From positions 248,001-312,000 of the forward strand of contig JAEVLN010000029.1 in NCBI GenBank assembly GCA_018350325.1: a DNA stretch of 64,000 bases, in the 5' to 3' direction. This stretch comes from Globodera rostochiensis. Taxonomy: Eukaryota; Nematoda; Chromadorea; Rhabditida; Heteroderidae. This document shows, one piece after another, positions 1 through 11,008 of the stretch; position 1 is the first letter of the stretch, and each line of letters opens with the position of its first letter. The notes beneath the pieces are model-generated. The model worked only from the letters and a program-made list of their open reading frames with translations. It had not been told where the DNA came from and did not search any database. The position numbers were made by a program, and so were the translations under genes.

Positions 1-66
1 TTCCCGTATTTTTTAGCATTACGTAATCCCGTTTTTTTTTTGGCATTCCATGATTCCGTATTTCCG
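1..66. repeat. Degenerate ~27-bp tandem repeat at window edge
   Basis: About two and a half copies of a unit beginning TTCCCG or TCCCG, followed by a T run and then GCATT or GGCATT, starting near 1, 27 and 54. The repeat is cut by the left edge, so its true length is unknown. A TATATAAG string at 87-94 lies just after it, but nothing else supports a promoter. Confidence 0.5.
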
Positions 67-94
67 TGACACAGACGACACACTGCTATATAAG

Positions 95-1780
95 CAGGCC
101 AATTGCCTCAGTTAAAATTTTAAAATATTTTCTGTTCCTTGTAGTTTATCGAAAATTATTTATTAATTTTAAAACATTTTAAATAAAATATTTATTATTT
201 TTTCAGTACAGAATCAAAAACAACGCCCTGAAATGTTTTCTCAAAAATATATTTTATTATTACTTAAATTTACTTGGATTTATGAATATTTTGTGATTAA
301 ACCCACATTTGATTTATTATTGTTAATACTTTTTATTTAATGAACAAACCAGAGAAGTAAATTTTCAAACTTTTCAATGATGATAGGAAAAAATTTGTTC
401 TTTAAAAAATTATTTTATCTTTAATGAAAAATTAACTTTGGCGCGGGTATAGTATTTAAAATCTAAAGAAACCGAAGCAATAAGTCTTTTGAACATAAAT
501 AAATTTTGTTTATTACAAATTTTCTCTTAAAATCGATGTTGTTATTATACAATATTTTTTAAACATTAAAATTATCGTCCTTAAGCAATATAAATAAGCC
601 CTCTGTCTTTGAGATCGCTCAAACTCGATGGCGGCCAATCTCGTTGTCTACTTCATTCAAAGACATTCTTGCATAAGAATATTACATTAAAAATAACATA
701 AATTTGACTTTTTTTTTATTAATTTATTTGTTTTGACTTAACATTATTTGCTTTGAGTGTTGTTCATATTTAAGTAGAACATTATTAATATTAAGCCATT
801 TGGAAAAATGTGTTTGTGAGTTAATATTGGCATTATTTAAAAAAAATTTTAGAATATTTTAAATAAATTGTTGTTGGAATACAGAAATAATTTTTAGTGA
901 TTTTTAAAATAAATTTTTTGGAAGGATAGCTAGCTCAACGCGACAAAATTTTTTATTAATTTCAAATTTTGATTCAATTCGCAGGACATCCCTTAGATCG
1001 ACTAGAATTTGCTATTTAATCTTTACTAAAACCAACTTTTATCGAAAACCAGCGACGCAATAACTCCGATAAAAATTTCATCGTTGGGGTGGCGATGATA
1101 GCGGAATAGCAAAATGTGATCAGGAATTAGAAATCAGTTTTTGAGATTGTTACTTTTCCGAATTTCCGGACATTTTTGGGTCCGGAATCCCAATTTCCTG
1201 ACTAAACTTTATTTTTAAGAGAAAAAATATCTATATATGCGCCAAAAGGAATATTTAGTAAATTTTTGTTAAGGAATTCTGTACAGTTGTAACAAATTAA
1301 ATAATAAAAGTAAATAATCTGAATATTTTAAATTGGGACAGATCACCACAATCGCGATATGACGTGTTCACAAAAGTAAACATTCTTAAGCAAAACACAT
1401 TACACCATAAACATAGTAAAGGTTAATATTATTAAAAAATTACAATTTTTATTCGAATGAGCTATGGTTAGCATAGTGCTATCAAAAAACTCCGAAGAAG
1501 TGTGCCCGAAAGACGCCTAAATTGCACAAATAAAAAATCTGTATAATACTATTATCTAAAATTCTGTTAAATGCAAAAAAAGTTAAATGAATAATTATAC
1601 CCATCAATAATAATTCTTCCTAATGCTAAGTTTACAACAAAATACAAAATATAATAATTGCGGATACAAAAAAGTTTACACGTAAAAACTAAATAAAGAT
1701 TCAAAAAACAGATCAAAATATTAATTTTAAAAAACATTTAAAATATTATTGAATTATGAGTTTTAAAATTAACATGCTTA
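95..1780. other. AT-rich noncoding stretch, skew changes near 1.1 kb
   Basis: No frame or repeat of note except a short GC-richer patch at 600-690, where ATG at 629 opens about 20 codons, too short to call. The + strand is mildly T-rich to about 1.1 kb and clearly A-rich afterwards. Confidence 0.6.
1164..1187. repeat. Small perfect hairpin TTCCGGAC/GTCCGGAA
   Basis: Two 8-bp arms (1164-1171 and 1180-1187) are perfect reverse complements around an 8-nt loop. The patch is more GC-rich than its surroundings. It resembles the CCGG-bearing palindromes at 24.4 and 58.7 kb, but no larger element is visible. Confidence 0.6.
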
Positions 1781-1825
1781 TTGTTTGATTTTGTTCACAC
1801 TGATATGAATGGGATGGGTAGGACC

Positions 1826-2498
1826 CGCTTAATTGTTCTTCCCCTCCCCCCCTGTTTTTCTCTGTTCTCATTTGCATTCTTTCCTCCCTTTCTCTGCTCT
1901 CATCATTTTGCTTTCCCTTCCCCTTTCTCTTCTTTTCTCTCTGCCCACAGATTTATTTCGCATTTACGGAGCACCACGATTGGGCGCGCACGATTTGGCA
2001 CGGCACGATTGGGCGCCGAGAAGTTTTTCGTTATAACTTTGTTCAAAGTTAACCAAACCAAAACTTCTTGGTATCATTCGCGCTCTTAGTATGCTGAACC
2101 TTTGAGCAAACTTTTTTTTCAAAAAAAGTTATAGCTTAAAACGTTTAAAAATTTCCATTTTTCGTGCCAACTTTTAGTTGTGGTGTCATAACTTTCTTTG
2201 TTTAAGTCGAATCGCTTAGCATTTGCCTTTGTAAGCTTCTACTTATTACAGGCTTTCGAATGATACCAAGAATGTTTGGTTTGGTTGACCTTGAACAAAG
2301 TTTAACGAAAAACTTGTCGGCGCCCAATCGTGCCGCGCCCAGTCGTGCGCGCCCAATCGTACGCGCCCAATCGAGGTGTACCGTTCGCTTTATCATCATA
2401 ATTCTCTGCTCTCACCATGTATCTTTCGCATCATTCAATTGGCACTGAGCACTGACCTTTTTCCGCACAACATTCATTCATTCATTCACTTTTACATC
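1826..2498 (+). mobile_element. CT-rich minisatellite element, copy 1
   Basis: A pyrimidine-rich block is built from a degenerate ~35-bp unit of the kind CTTTCTCTGCTCTCATCATTTTG. It ends in a shared right terminus: GGCACTGAGCACTGACC, then CCGCACAAC, then a CATTCATTCATTC run and TTTACATCGA. The same terminus occurs at 58.55-58.64 kb and, reversed, at 31.70-31.77 kb, which makes this a dispersed family and not simple low-complexity DNA. No coding frame is credible; the 102-codon frame is pyrimidine-rich translation. A 417-bp palindromic element sits inside it. I know no named family to assign it to. Confidence 0.7.
1967..2383. mobile_element. Palindromic MITE nested in the CT-rich element
   Basis: Terminal inverted repeats begin CGG(A/T)..ACC.CGATTGGGCGCG and run for more than 100 bp: left arm about 1967-2095, right arm about 2246-2383. 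Each arm carries three or four copies of a ~14-bp motif CGATTGGGCGCG-A. The insert is flanked by TTCGCATTTA (1957-1966) and TTCGCTTTA (2384-2392), a likely 9-10 bp target-site duplication. Removing the insert restores the CT-rich unit found in the other copies. It is non-autonomous with no coding capacity. A long TIR with a ~9-bp duplication would suit a Mutator-like element, but that assignment is inference. Confidence 0.75.
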
Positions 2499-4890
2499 GA
2501 ATATTTATCCGCAATTTTATTGGTTTCTGTCTTTTCAGACTCTTAACCGTGGAAATTGGTGGGTTTTTTCGCACGAATTTATTGAATAGCATATATTTAT
2601 TGTAATTTTTTAAAATACTCCCTCCCACCCACAAAAAAAGTATTAATTTAAAAAGGTTAGCGCAAAAAATTAACGCTTTTTTGAAATTTGTTGCAAATCT
2701 CAACAAAAAAATTTTTTTTTAATTTATTGCCGGCGACTCCCCCCCCCCCTCAGTTTGCCACCACATATCCTCAGTATTCGTTTTGTTATGTTATATTTTA
2801 ATTATAAACAAATAAAGGTTCAATTTAGTTTTTGATAAATCGTGATTCCACAGCATTATAAATAAATATCAAAAAAACACTACTGTTATTGTAAATCAAA
2901 AATCATTAGTGATCAAAAAAGTATTCAGACAGTGTTAGCTTTATAAATAATGATATTGGTCTCTTTTATTACATCGTGCGTCCAAGCATTATAAAGAAAT
3001 AATAAATTTAATCAAGATTTAATTACAAAAGCTTAATTCCGAAACCAATCAAATTTATCATTATGGATTGGCGAATGGAAGTTTGAATATATTAGTATCT
3101 GTTAAAGCAAAATGCAACAGTTAAAATCTTTTTTATATAATACTTACAGACGTTGTGACTATATATAAAAATTTAGCTTAAAATTGAATAAAAGATTAGT
3201 TAAAAAAAATTTAAAAAATTTACTCGAGATATATCTTTCATTAATTTATTTTTAATCAGTCATAACAAAAAGTTATTTAGAAAAACTTATTTAAATTACA
3301 AGCTTTTATTTATCATCATCATAAACAGCAAACCACAACAATTTATTTCAAAAGACGTCCGTCACTAATTCGAGGTTCTTCGAGCCTAAAAATCCTAGCC
3401 CTGCTTAAATGTTCCTAGGACAATATCGTCATTTTACTGACTTTAATTATTTTATTTTATTAATTCTTCAGCTCAAGGGAATTTTACTAAGGGTTTTTAT
3501 GCTAGTAATCATTCTTTGAATACATCTTTGATAGGTTTTTTAATATTTTTTTATTTTCTTTTTCATATGTTCTAGGCCCCCCTTGATTAACACACTTAGC
3601 CAAAAAATGGTACAAGCAGGAAATACTTAACCAGAAATTCCCAAACACAAATTTTTTATGAAATACGTAAGAAAAACGAGTCGCAGAATATAATTTATAA
3701 TGATCGACCGAATTATTTACACTATATTATATTTCTTAATGCGATTAGGTATATTTATTTATGTGATTTAATAATTATTCAATCTCCTTCCCGGAGTGTT
3801 ACGGACAACGATTTGAGAGCTTGTTGCTACTATCATTTCTTTACTATCGACTAAGTTTGGTGTTAAATCGTTAAGAATGAAAAGCTAAACTATAATTTAT
3901 CAATAAAAAAATGTATAATTTTTGTCAAAAAATTAAAACTAATATCTTTAAATCAAAAATTAAAGTAAATTGTGGATGAATAAATACTCAATTATAATAA
4001 ATTTACTAAAACAGAAAACTAACACAAAATAAATTAAATGTAAAGAGGTATGCAATATTAATTATTATAAAAATTCTATAAGATGTAGCAGTGCCGAATT
4101 AATAAAATAATTTATAATAAACATAGATTATTATAAATTTGAAAAAAAAAGATTTTTTTGGGATTAGATTAAAAGATGTTTAAATAATGAAACAATCCCA
4201 TTTTTTATTAAAAAATACATAAATAAATTTAAATGTAGAGTTTCCGCAAATTAAAACAATAATTAATAAAATAGTTTTGTGCTTGTTGCTTAATAAAGTT
4301 TTGAAAATTTAAATCGTAACGGTTGACAATTTTAACGGAATCATCTTATATAAATAATCGCAGAAATGTAGACAAGGACGAAATTCAAAAGGTTTTAGAA
4401 TTTTGATGGTCAAAAAATTTTGCAATAACCTAATAATAATTTATTTTTTCCTAATCTGACATTATAAACGAATTTTAAAAAATAAATATTAATTCCTAAT
4501 CACTGTTTGTCTTGCTCTATCAAGAATGAAACACCTGAATTTTCTGACAACTTTGATTACGGACGCTGATGCAATAATTACCCGAAAATGAAGTTCAAAT
4601 AAATATTAAAAAAAAGAAAGGCCACAAAGATTGAACTTATACGATAATTGACAGACGTTTTGATAAATGTCCGATCTTTAATTTATTATTTAATATCAAT
4701 TACTGACAGTTTACAATAATACATATTTGTAAGAATTTGAAATTAATTTTTAACAGACAAATTTCATTAGCAATAAATAAATAATAAAATAATTTAAAAG
4801 TAACAGATACCGATCAATTTAAAAATATTTAAATCTTAAATAGTTTATTTAGCTACGAACACGATAGTAAATTCTTTAAAATTCAATTTT
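2499..4890. other. A-rich noncoding stretch with a C11 tract
   Basis: No open frame or repeat worth calling. A run of 11 C lies at 2739-2749, followed by TCAGTTTGCC. The rest is A-rich, with very frequent AAATAAA-type strings. Confidence 0.6.
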
Positions 4891-4894
4891 TCAG

Positions 4895-5229
4895 AAGAAG
4901 AAATTCTGAAGTTGAAAGATAATGTTGAAATGTGTCATTGGGGCTCATCCGCATATTATTGCGCTGAGTTTCCTTCACTGCGCTATCCAAAATGCATAGA
5001 CCGGTAACCCAAGTGACATTGGAGGTAAAAAAATTAAATAACTGCTAATATTAATAATCAAAGCCCTAACATTATTTATTGAAAATAAATAGGTCTCAAA
5101 TCTCATTAAATATATAAATGATATTTTCTACCATTGAAGCAGGGTGGCAATCTCAAATAATAAAAAATATGGGCAAAATTGGCATTGGCTACCAATGGAA
5201 AAGATGCTAACAAGATATTCAACTATTAG
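4895..5229 (+). CDS. Candidate two-exon gene fragment, Cys/Trp-rich
   Basis: A canonical acceptor (ATTTTTCAG, ending 4894) opens a frame through 5003, where a GT (CCG|GTAACC) can act as donor. A second candidate exon starts after GAAGCAG at 5143 and runs to TTAG|GTACAT at 5229. The phases of the two match, so the spliced frame stays open for about 65 codons. Exon 1 encodes an acidic start (EEILKLKDNVE) then C-x-H-W-G-S-S-A-x-x-C and a further Cys. Exon 2 encodes QNWHWLP and is basic. Both are GC-richer than their surroundings. No start codon or terminal exon is visible, and exon 2 is open in a second frame too. No family recognised; a short cysteine motif alone does not identify it. Confidence 0.35.
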
Positions 5230-6225
5230 GTACATTGTAATATTTACATGAACACTAAAATTGCATAAACATGGGAAAAGTCAACTTGGCCTTTGAGCGC
5301 TGAATTGGCGTTAACAAATTAAAAAAATAAGCAGACCAATAAGAATGCCATACATTTTGTGCAGAAAACAACAACAATTTTATTTTCAAATTATAATACT
5401 TAATATTTGTTGAAATCATAAAGTAAATTGAGTTGCTTTGAATTAATCGAAGATTCCAAGAAAATAACAATATTTTCAGCGAGTTTTTTAACTTAAAGTT
5501 AATATTCAATGATCCAGGTCAAATTGCAAAGCGTTATGGAGTAAACAAGCATATATTAAATAATCGGGCAGGCCTATAGATTTAAAAAAAAATAAATTTA
5601 AAAGAAATAGATATACCTAATTCAAAGTTACATTAGTATTCAGAATTCTGAAAGCTGCCGTATTAACTTTAGCTATGATGTTATTTAAAAGTATACTTGA
5701 AATCTAATAATTAATCATATAAAAAGCTATTCTTGTTACAAGCAATCAGGAAGAAAAACATATAATGCAATCACTTCCCGTTATTTAACAAAAAAGATTA
5801 CAAACGACATAGCTATTATCTTCAATAGAAATTCAGCTATAAATTAAAAAAAAAGAAATCAGCAATTTTTTTTAAAATTTATCTGACCATTATGTGAAAG
5901 TATTAATAATTAAAAATAATATAATTTAACAATACTAGGATTTTTCTACATGAAAAATAAAATATTATTCGATAAATTTAATTATTATCTAATTCATAAT
6001 GTGTACCAAGACGAGAACAGAGCTGCAACCCTGAAATGTACTTTGAAAGTTTTCAAGGAAAACATAATAAGCAAATTTAAAAAACAAAACTAATTATAAA
6101 TTAAACAAATTATTCATTAAAAAATTATGCTAAAAATAATTTTATTTGCAAGCGTGCAAGTATATAATGATTAAATGTTTGTAATTAAAAAATAAAATAA
6201 ATATGATTCGGATAATTGGAGCATT
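5230..6225. other. A-rich noncoding stretch
   Basis: Nothing found beyond AT-rich sequence. The 84-codon minus frame at 5255-5509 is dominated by F, L, I, N and K and is expected from composition. Confidence 0.6.
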
Positions 6226-6245
6226 CGCTCGCGCACCACAGAAAG

Positions 6246-6264
6246 TGGTGACCCTGACGTGACG
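6246..6264 (+). other. Retroelement primer-binding-site-like motif
   Basis: TGGTGACCCTGACGTGACG begins with TGG, as a site complementary to the CCA end of a tRNA would. It follows an ACCACA end by five bases, the arrangement seen just inside a 5' LTR. Upstream sequence is AT-rich and I cannot find a matching LTR start, so only a relic is possible. The similarity to gypsy-type leaders is from general knowledge and was not checked. Confidence 0.25.
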
Positions 6265-6518
6265 TGCCCGTACGACGCCTTCTGATCGTCAGGACTAAGC
6301 CAATTTTGGTAGTTTTTTCCATTTTGGGAAAAATCAAAGAAAAAACGTTGAAGTTTAGTCCTTCGTGGTCAAGCTTAACATCGCTCCAAAAGAGGTCGGA
6401 AATGAGGACACAGAACGAACAACGCTTAAAGATCGAAAATATTCAAGATTCAAGCATCTTTATGACAAAAAATCAGACTATGTATCAAATCGGAGGCCAC
6501 TGTTTAAACAATAAATAA
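6264..6518 (+). CDS. GC-richer island with two overlapping open frames
   Basis: One frame opens at ATG 6264 for 84 codons. A second frame is open from a TAG at 6356-6358 to TAA 6512-6514 (51 codons) and reads as a basic, hydrophilic peptide with motifs such as KEVGNEDTER and DKKSDYVSNRRPLF. The second is the more protein-like, and the TTTAG just before it could be an acceptor. Neither shows a recognisable domain. If the motif at 6246 is a retroelement leader, this could be the decayed start of its gag region. Chance is not excluded. Confidence 0.25.
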   Translation: MPVRRLLIVRTKPILVVFSILGKIKEKTLKFSPSWSSLTSLQKRSEMRTQNEQRLKIENIQDSSIFMTKNQTMYQIGGHCLNNK

Positions 6519-6985
6519 AAAATAAATCTGCTAAAACCATAAAAACGTTGGTAAAATTTGGTTTCCATTTATCTCGACAAATTCACATCACATCAGGTAT
6601 TTTGACAACGTGAGGAAATAAGTCAAAACCGAGTTAGGATGCATTTTTTGATTAAAAAAAATTTAAAGAAAGTTTGCGGCGGGTCTTCAATCAAAAGTAT
6701 TATGAAAATATCATCCAAAACTTGTGCAAATAATATTATATAGTTTTATACGTACTACGACGGCGGATTAAAACAAAAAATATATATTTACCAAAAATAT
6801 ACCAAATACCAAAAACAAAACTATTGTACAAATAAGCTATGTTGTTCAGCAGCAAAAACGGTATAAATAAAAAATATACTACCCTTTATACTACACCGAC
6901 GCTGATGCTACCAAAGTAATTCAAGTTAAAAACATTCCTAAATAAAGGAAAATAGATGGACGAACCCCACAAAACCTTGCACAAA
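6515..6985. other. A-rich noncoding stretch
   Basis: No supported feature seen. Confidence 0.5.
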
Positions 6986-7236
6986 AAAAAAGAATGAATA
7001 GTGAAAGAATGAATGGCGAACGTCAACTAAAAATGACGCCCGGCATCAATTCTATTGATTGGCATAGTAAACGCAGACTCATAAAGCGCATCTGAGAAAG
7101 AGAGAAAAATAGTGGGAAACAGAGAATCAGACATATTCTCTCTCTCCTTTTTCTTTCTCTGTTCATCATTCTATACTTTTGTGAATTCGGAACCACGCCA
7201 GGATTTGGTACTTTTCCGTTTTGTCACCCCCCCCCC
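6986..7236 (-). repeat. Diverged relative of the CT-rich element, with C10 tract
   Basis: The left part carries GAATGAATAGTGAAAGAATG, matching the reversed CATTC-rich terminus of the family. It is followed by GAGAAAGAGAGAAAAATAG and then, on the opposite sense, CTCTCTCTCC and TTTCTTTCTCTGTTC, so the block is partly self-complementary. A run of 10 C (7227-7236) closes it. A 49-codon frame through 6990-7090 is read as chance because it lies over the repeat terminus. Confidence 0.4.
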
Positions 7237-7378
7237 TCTCAAAAAATTTTATTTATATTTTTTTAGGGGTAATTAAGGGTGCTAATCACGAATAAAATAA
7301 TATTTTTTTGATCTGACGCCATTTGAACATTGGCCAAGCCTAAGCCTAACGCGACCCCGACGGAGGGTGGCGAATTAA

Positions 7379-7531
7379 GGGGTAGTCAAAAGGTGTGTAT
7401 GTGAAAAGCTATTTTTATCAAAACGGCTAAGCTAAACTATTAATATTAGGCACGCACGCGTGCCTAATATTAATAGATTAACTTAGCCGTTGATAAAATA
7501 GCTTTTCACACACCCACCTTTTGACTTCCCC
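7379..7531. mobile_element. Palindromic MITE, copy 1
   Basis: Near-perfect inverted repeat. The arms start GGGGTAGTCAAAAGGTG and end CACCTTTTGACTTCCCC. The centre TAATATTAGGCACGC-AC-GCGTGCCTAATATTA is perfect except for a 2-nt spacer. A second copy at 53,548-53,671 shares both ends and the internal GTGAAAAGCTATTTT and AACGGCTAAG blocks, and shares flank CCCCGAC..AGG..GCGAATTAA outside this boundary, so the true element is larger. No coding capacity. Confidence 0.8.
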
Positions 7532-8928
7532 GTGCGCCAGTCGGTTCTCTCTCACATTTTTTAAGTTCATTTCTCGGCCATATTTTAAACAACAAATTAG
7601 CAACATTTTAAATGAAGAAGCAATTATTTTGGTGGCATAAGGCCATAAAGCAGCATATGCAACGTGTTCTTCAAAAACTACCTTTTCCTTAAAACCCAAA
7701 GAAAAATTTAAATTAAGGCAATAAAAAGGGATACGAATCAATAAAAAATAATTTAAATAAATGAATAAACAATCTACTATCTACTATTTAAAGTAATTCG
7801 ATAAAAAACACATTTTTAAGAAATGATAGTTGAAAATATAATAATTACCAATATTTTATATATTAAAGAATTGACGCATAAAAAAGCTTCGTCCTTTTAC
7901 TAAAGTACTAGAAAAACTATTTAAATTTAATTATATTTTTCTTATTTCCATAACGGTTTTGTGACATCCTTTATTCTTCAAATCCAAAGCATATTTTGTA
8001 TTTAACAAATAATGCGAACTATTTATTATAAATGTACATTCAAATTAAAACTTTTAACAAAAAACGCTTATATAGTTTAATTATATTTACCTTTAATCGA
8101 CATGAATTAAACTCTTAAACAAAGAAAAATTAGAGAATATGCAAATAGCAAGCTTTTATTAAAATGAAACAACATTTGAGTAAATGATTTAAACTGGCAG
8201 AAACGACCAAAATGCAGTTTTAAAAAATTAGAAATAAAACTTTAAAGTAAAAACCTGGCCGTGCCATTGGAATCTGCGTGTCAGAGCATCAGATCGGTAT
8301 GTGTATCTAATTCTAAAATACAAATCATCAGATCTTTAATAATAAATCTAAAAATTAAATAAATAAAACAAAATTAATAAAAATTTGGATTATATTTAAA
8401 AGCTTAAACTCGAAACAAATAAAAGAACACCTAATTAAATCCTAAATAGTCACTAAATAAAAAAATAAAAAAGGTGTTTCTAGGAGTTTTGGGAGATATA
8501 TTCTGAATTTTACCTATTTTGAAAGGGAGCCGAATTAGAACAATGTCGAAAAACAATTTTGGTAAATCAATTTTATTTAACAAAACCGCTCGAAGTTCAC
8601 AAAAATCAAATTTGACATTGATTTTAATTGATGAAATAGACAAAATGTGCAATTCTAATCAAGGAAGTCCGGCGTTCGAAGCGAGAAACTAAAATAGTCA
8701 ATTTTAATTGTGAAATAAAAATAAGAATTTGTAAAAATTATAAAGCATTTCAAGCCGAAATATAAACTTTTCAAGCCAGCCACGGCTTGCCTTAAATCTC
8801 ACGTCTTCGTTACTCATTTTTGATTAATAAGCGCTTAATTTTTAGTACCTAAATGGTAATGTCGAAAAATAGAAACTTGGTAGGTAGGAGTACCTACTTG
8901 ATAATTTTAAAAGCTCACGGCTTGGGGA
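7532..8928. other. AT-rich noncoding stretch
   Basis: No gene supported. The 87- and 73-codon minus frames (7478-7741, 8431-8652) overlap the MITE or are compositional. A short GC-richer patch at 8250-8295 ends in a donor-like TCG|GTATGTG but has no acceptor. Confidence 0.5.
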
Positions 8929-9066
8929 GGCCAACAAATGGAGGGGGGCTACAATTGGAGGGGGGGCTTCAAATGGAGGGGGGGCTTCTATTTTTCAATC
9001 ACCCTCTAGGGGGGGCTACAATTAGAGGGGGGGGCTTCAAATAGAGGGGGGGCTACTAATAGAGGA
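8929..9066 (+). repeat. G-rich minisatellite, ~19-bp unit
   Basis: Six to seven units of the form GAGGGGGGGCTTCAAATG or GAGGGGGGGCTACAATTA, interrupted once by TATTTTTCAATCACCCTCTA. Each unit has a run of 6-8 G, giving six G-runs within 140 bp on the + strand in an otherwise AT-rich region, so G-quadruplex formation is plausible. The 63-codon frame over it only translates the repeat. Confidence 0.9.
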
Positions 9067-9655
9067 AATACGGTAAGCTATAAATTATATTTATAAACAA
9101 TAATTTGTAAAGTTCTCCTATAACCTATTTTGGTTGTAATACAAGGAGATAATGAAACCATCGAATTAAATTATCAAGAAACGTGTTTTATTAAGATAAA
9201 TAAATACATTTATCAAAATTTGACTATATTAAATTATGATAAATAAGATAATTAATTTTAAACATTGCATTCAACTTGTATTTTATTTGTTTGCGCCTTT
9301 AAAAAATATACCTGATCTTAAACATCTTACTACTTATTGCCCCCAATAATTATCAAATCCAAACGTAATAGGAATAAAATTATTATTGCTTAGTTAAATA
9401 AAAAAATTTATAAATTATAATGTGGAAAATTTAACTAAATTTTTTATTTAGAAAATATAGCAAAGTTAAAAAAAATTAAAAATTAAATAAATGTTTATCT
9501 CTTAGTCTTTTTAATTTATTCAAAATTAGCTTAATGTTTTTACTGCGAAACGAAGACACAACCATCACAACCCATCTCAAGGTGGAAATTTTGAGAAATA
9601 AATGCTCATTCTTCCAAAATTATATTAAGGGTGTTGGTAAAAATGCCTAAAGCAA
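9067..9655. other. AT-rich noncoding stretch
   Basis: No supported feature. Confidence 0.5.
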
Positions 9656-9656
9656 G

Positions 9657-9737
9657 ATGCCCGCACGTGTCCAACCTGACCCAGGCCTGACAGATGATAC
9701 ATATGAGGTGGCGAGCTTGCCTCAGTGTTCTTACTAA
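9657..9737 (+). CDS. Short GC-richer frame, 26 codons
   Basis: ATG at 9657 opens a 26-residue frame of balanced composition (MPARVQPDPGLTDD then YEVASLPQC) ending at TAA 9735-9737. It stands out by GC content from its flanks. A possible internal donor GAG|GTGGCG occurs. It is too short to judge; listed because it may be an exon. Confidence 0.2.
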   Translation: MPARVQPDPGLTDDTYEVASLPQCSY

Positions 9738-10810
9738 ACTTCAAGATAGAAATTAATGAAATACAATTTTAAATAAATGTTGAAAGAAACCCAACCAAAA
9801 TCTTTAATATAAATTATTATATTAAATAAATCCGCATGTAATAATATTAAACTATGCTGTGGACAACGTATTAGCTTTTAACGTTATAATAAATCAAATG
9901 TAATGCCAAAATTAAAATTACTAATCAAAGAAAAACTTAAGTCGTACTAAAACTATTTAAAATTTTTTGTTGAAAATAAATCCTATAGTATTATTTATTT
10001 TAAAAAGTAGTTTAGCTTGAACCCATACGAGATGCAACTCCAACGTAGAACCAGACGGCTTTATATTTAGTGAATAAATCATCAAAATTCTAAACCCTAT
10101 TTTATAAAAGCTAAATATAAAAACACATAAAAAGTATTTGTTTAAACAAACAAAACAAAAACAAATTTAAAAGATGCACAAAATTTATACTAAAATATCA
10201 CATTTTCAAATTTAGTAAAAAAATCAGCAATTTTATAAAGAAAAAAGATTTCCAAATGTCTGTTGTGTCCGATTTTTAATAAAACAATTTTTAAATCAGT
10301 AAATTTTTGCTGATAAAAATAGTTTTAATTTTGCAAAACAATTACTTTAATTGAAATAAATGAAATAAAATAACATGGACGTTACATCGACATATGACTG
10401 AATGCGAGGTCTAGGTCAATATTGATCTTGAAGACGATTGTAAATTTGATGTTGATTAACAATTAAAGAATAAATTAATCTTTTACAGTAAAACTATTAC
10501 AAGCGCGAAATAAGATTTTAATAAAAATAATAATATAGATACATTTCAAACTTGAAAAAACGCTTGCAAGAAATTCCAAAAACAAATCGAATAAAATCAA
10601 AAATGATACAATGCACTTAAAGAAATATAAAGTATCTTAACTGTTATAAAAATTAATAAATTAAAATATATATGAAATGAGCAATTTATTTAATTATCAA
10701 TCGATTATTTGTTTGGTTTTTGTACATGCTTACATTTTCTAAAATAAAAAGCATAACAAATTTATTAATTTGTTAAAAATTAACGGGGACTTTTTAAAAC
10801 GTTTATTTAG
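9738..10810. other. A-rich noncoding stretch
   Basis: Mostly featureless. A GTAGTTTAG acceptor-like site at about 10,017 precedes a 16-codon GC-richer patch, which is too short to call. Confidence 0.5.
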
Positions 10811-11008
10811 ATGCATTTAAATAAAGTTTATGGAATAATAACCTTCATAAACATTGATTCTTATAATCGAAATACAAATAACTCATTAACTTTTCGCGAC
10901 AAACATTTAATTGTCCGATTCTTTTATGTATGCGGAGAGATTGAGTCGGGCAAACTCCTCTGTTTCCCGGTACTAACTAAAATAAATTTACTTGTGCAAT
11001 TATATTAA
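10811..11008 (+). CDS. Candidate exon-like frame, 65 codons
   Basis: The frame starts ATG at 10811. Its GC-richer centre encodes FRDKHLIVRFFYVCGEIESG and continues to a donor-like CCCG|GTACTA near 10,970. It contains two Cys and a mixed hydrophobic/charged core, unlike the usual low-complexity frames here. No acceptor and no domain recognised. Chance remains likely given the number of frames examined. Confidence 0.25.
   Translation: MHLNKVYGIITFINIDSYNRNTNNSLTFRDKHLIVRFFYVCGEIESGKLLCFPVLTKINLLVQLY

Noticed and set aside
87..94. TATATAAG as a promoter TATA box
   Set aside because: No transcript, initiator or downstream frame; TATA-like strings are common in such AT-rich DNA.
6986..7095. 49-codon basic frame at about 6.95-7.09 kb as a gene
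   Set aside because: It overlaps the GAATGAATG terminus of the CT-rich family, so it is translated repeat.
7335..7352. Interstitial telomeric repeat GCCTAAGCCTAA as proof of a nematode
   Set aside because: Only two units of TTAGGC; easily chance or part of the MITE flank family.
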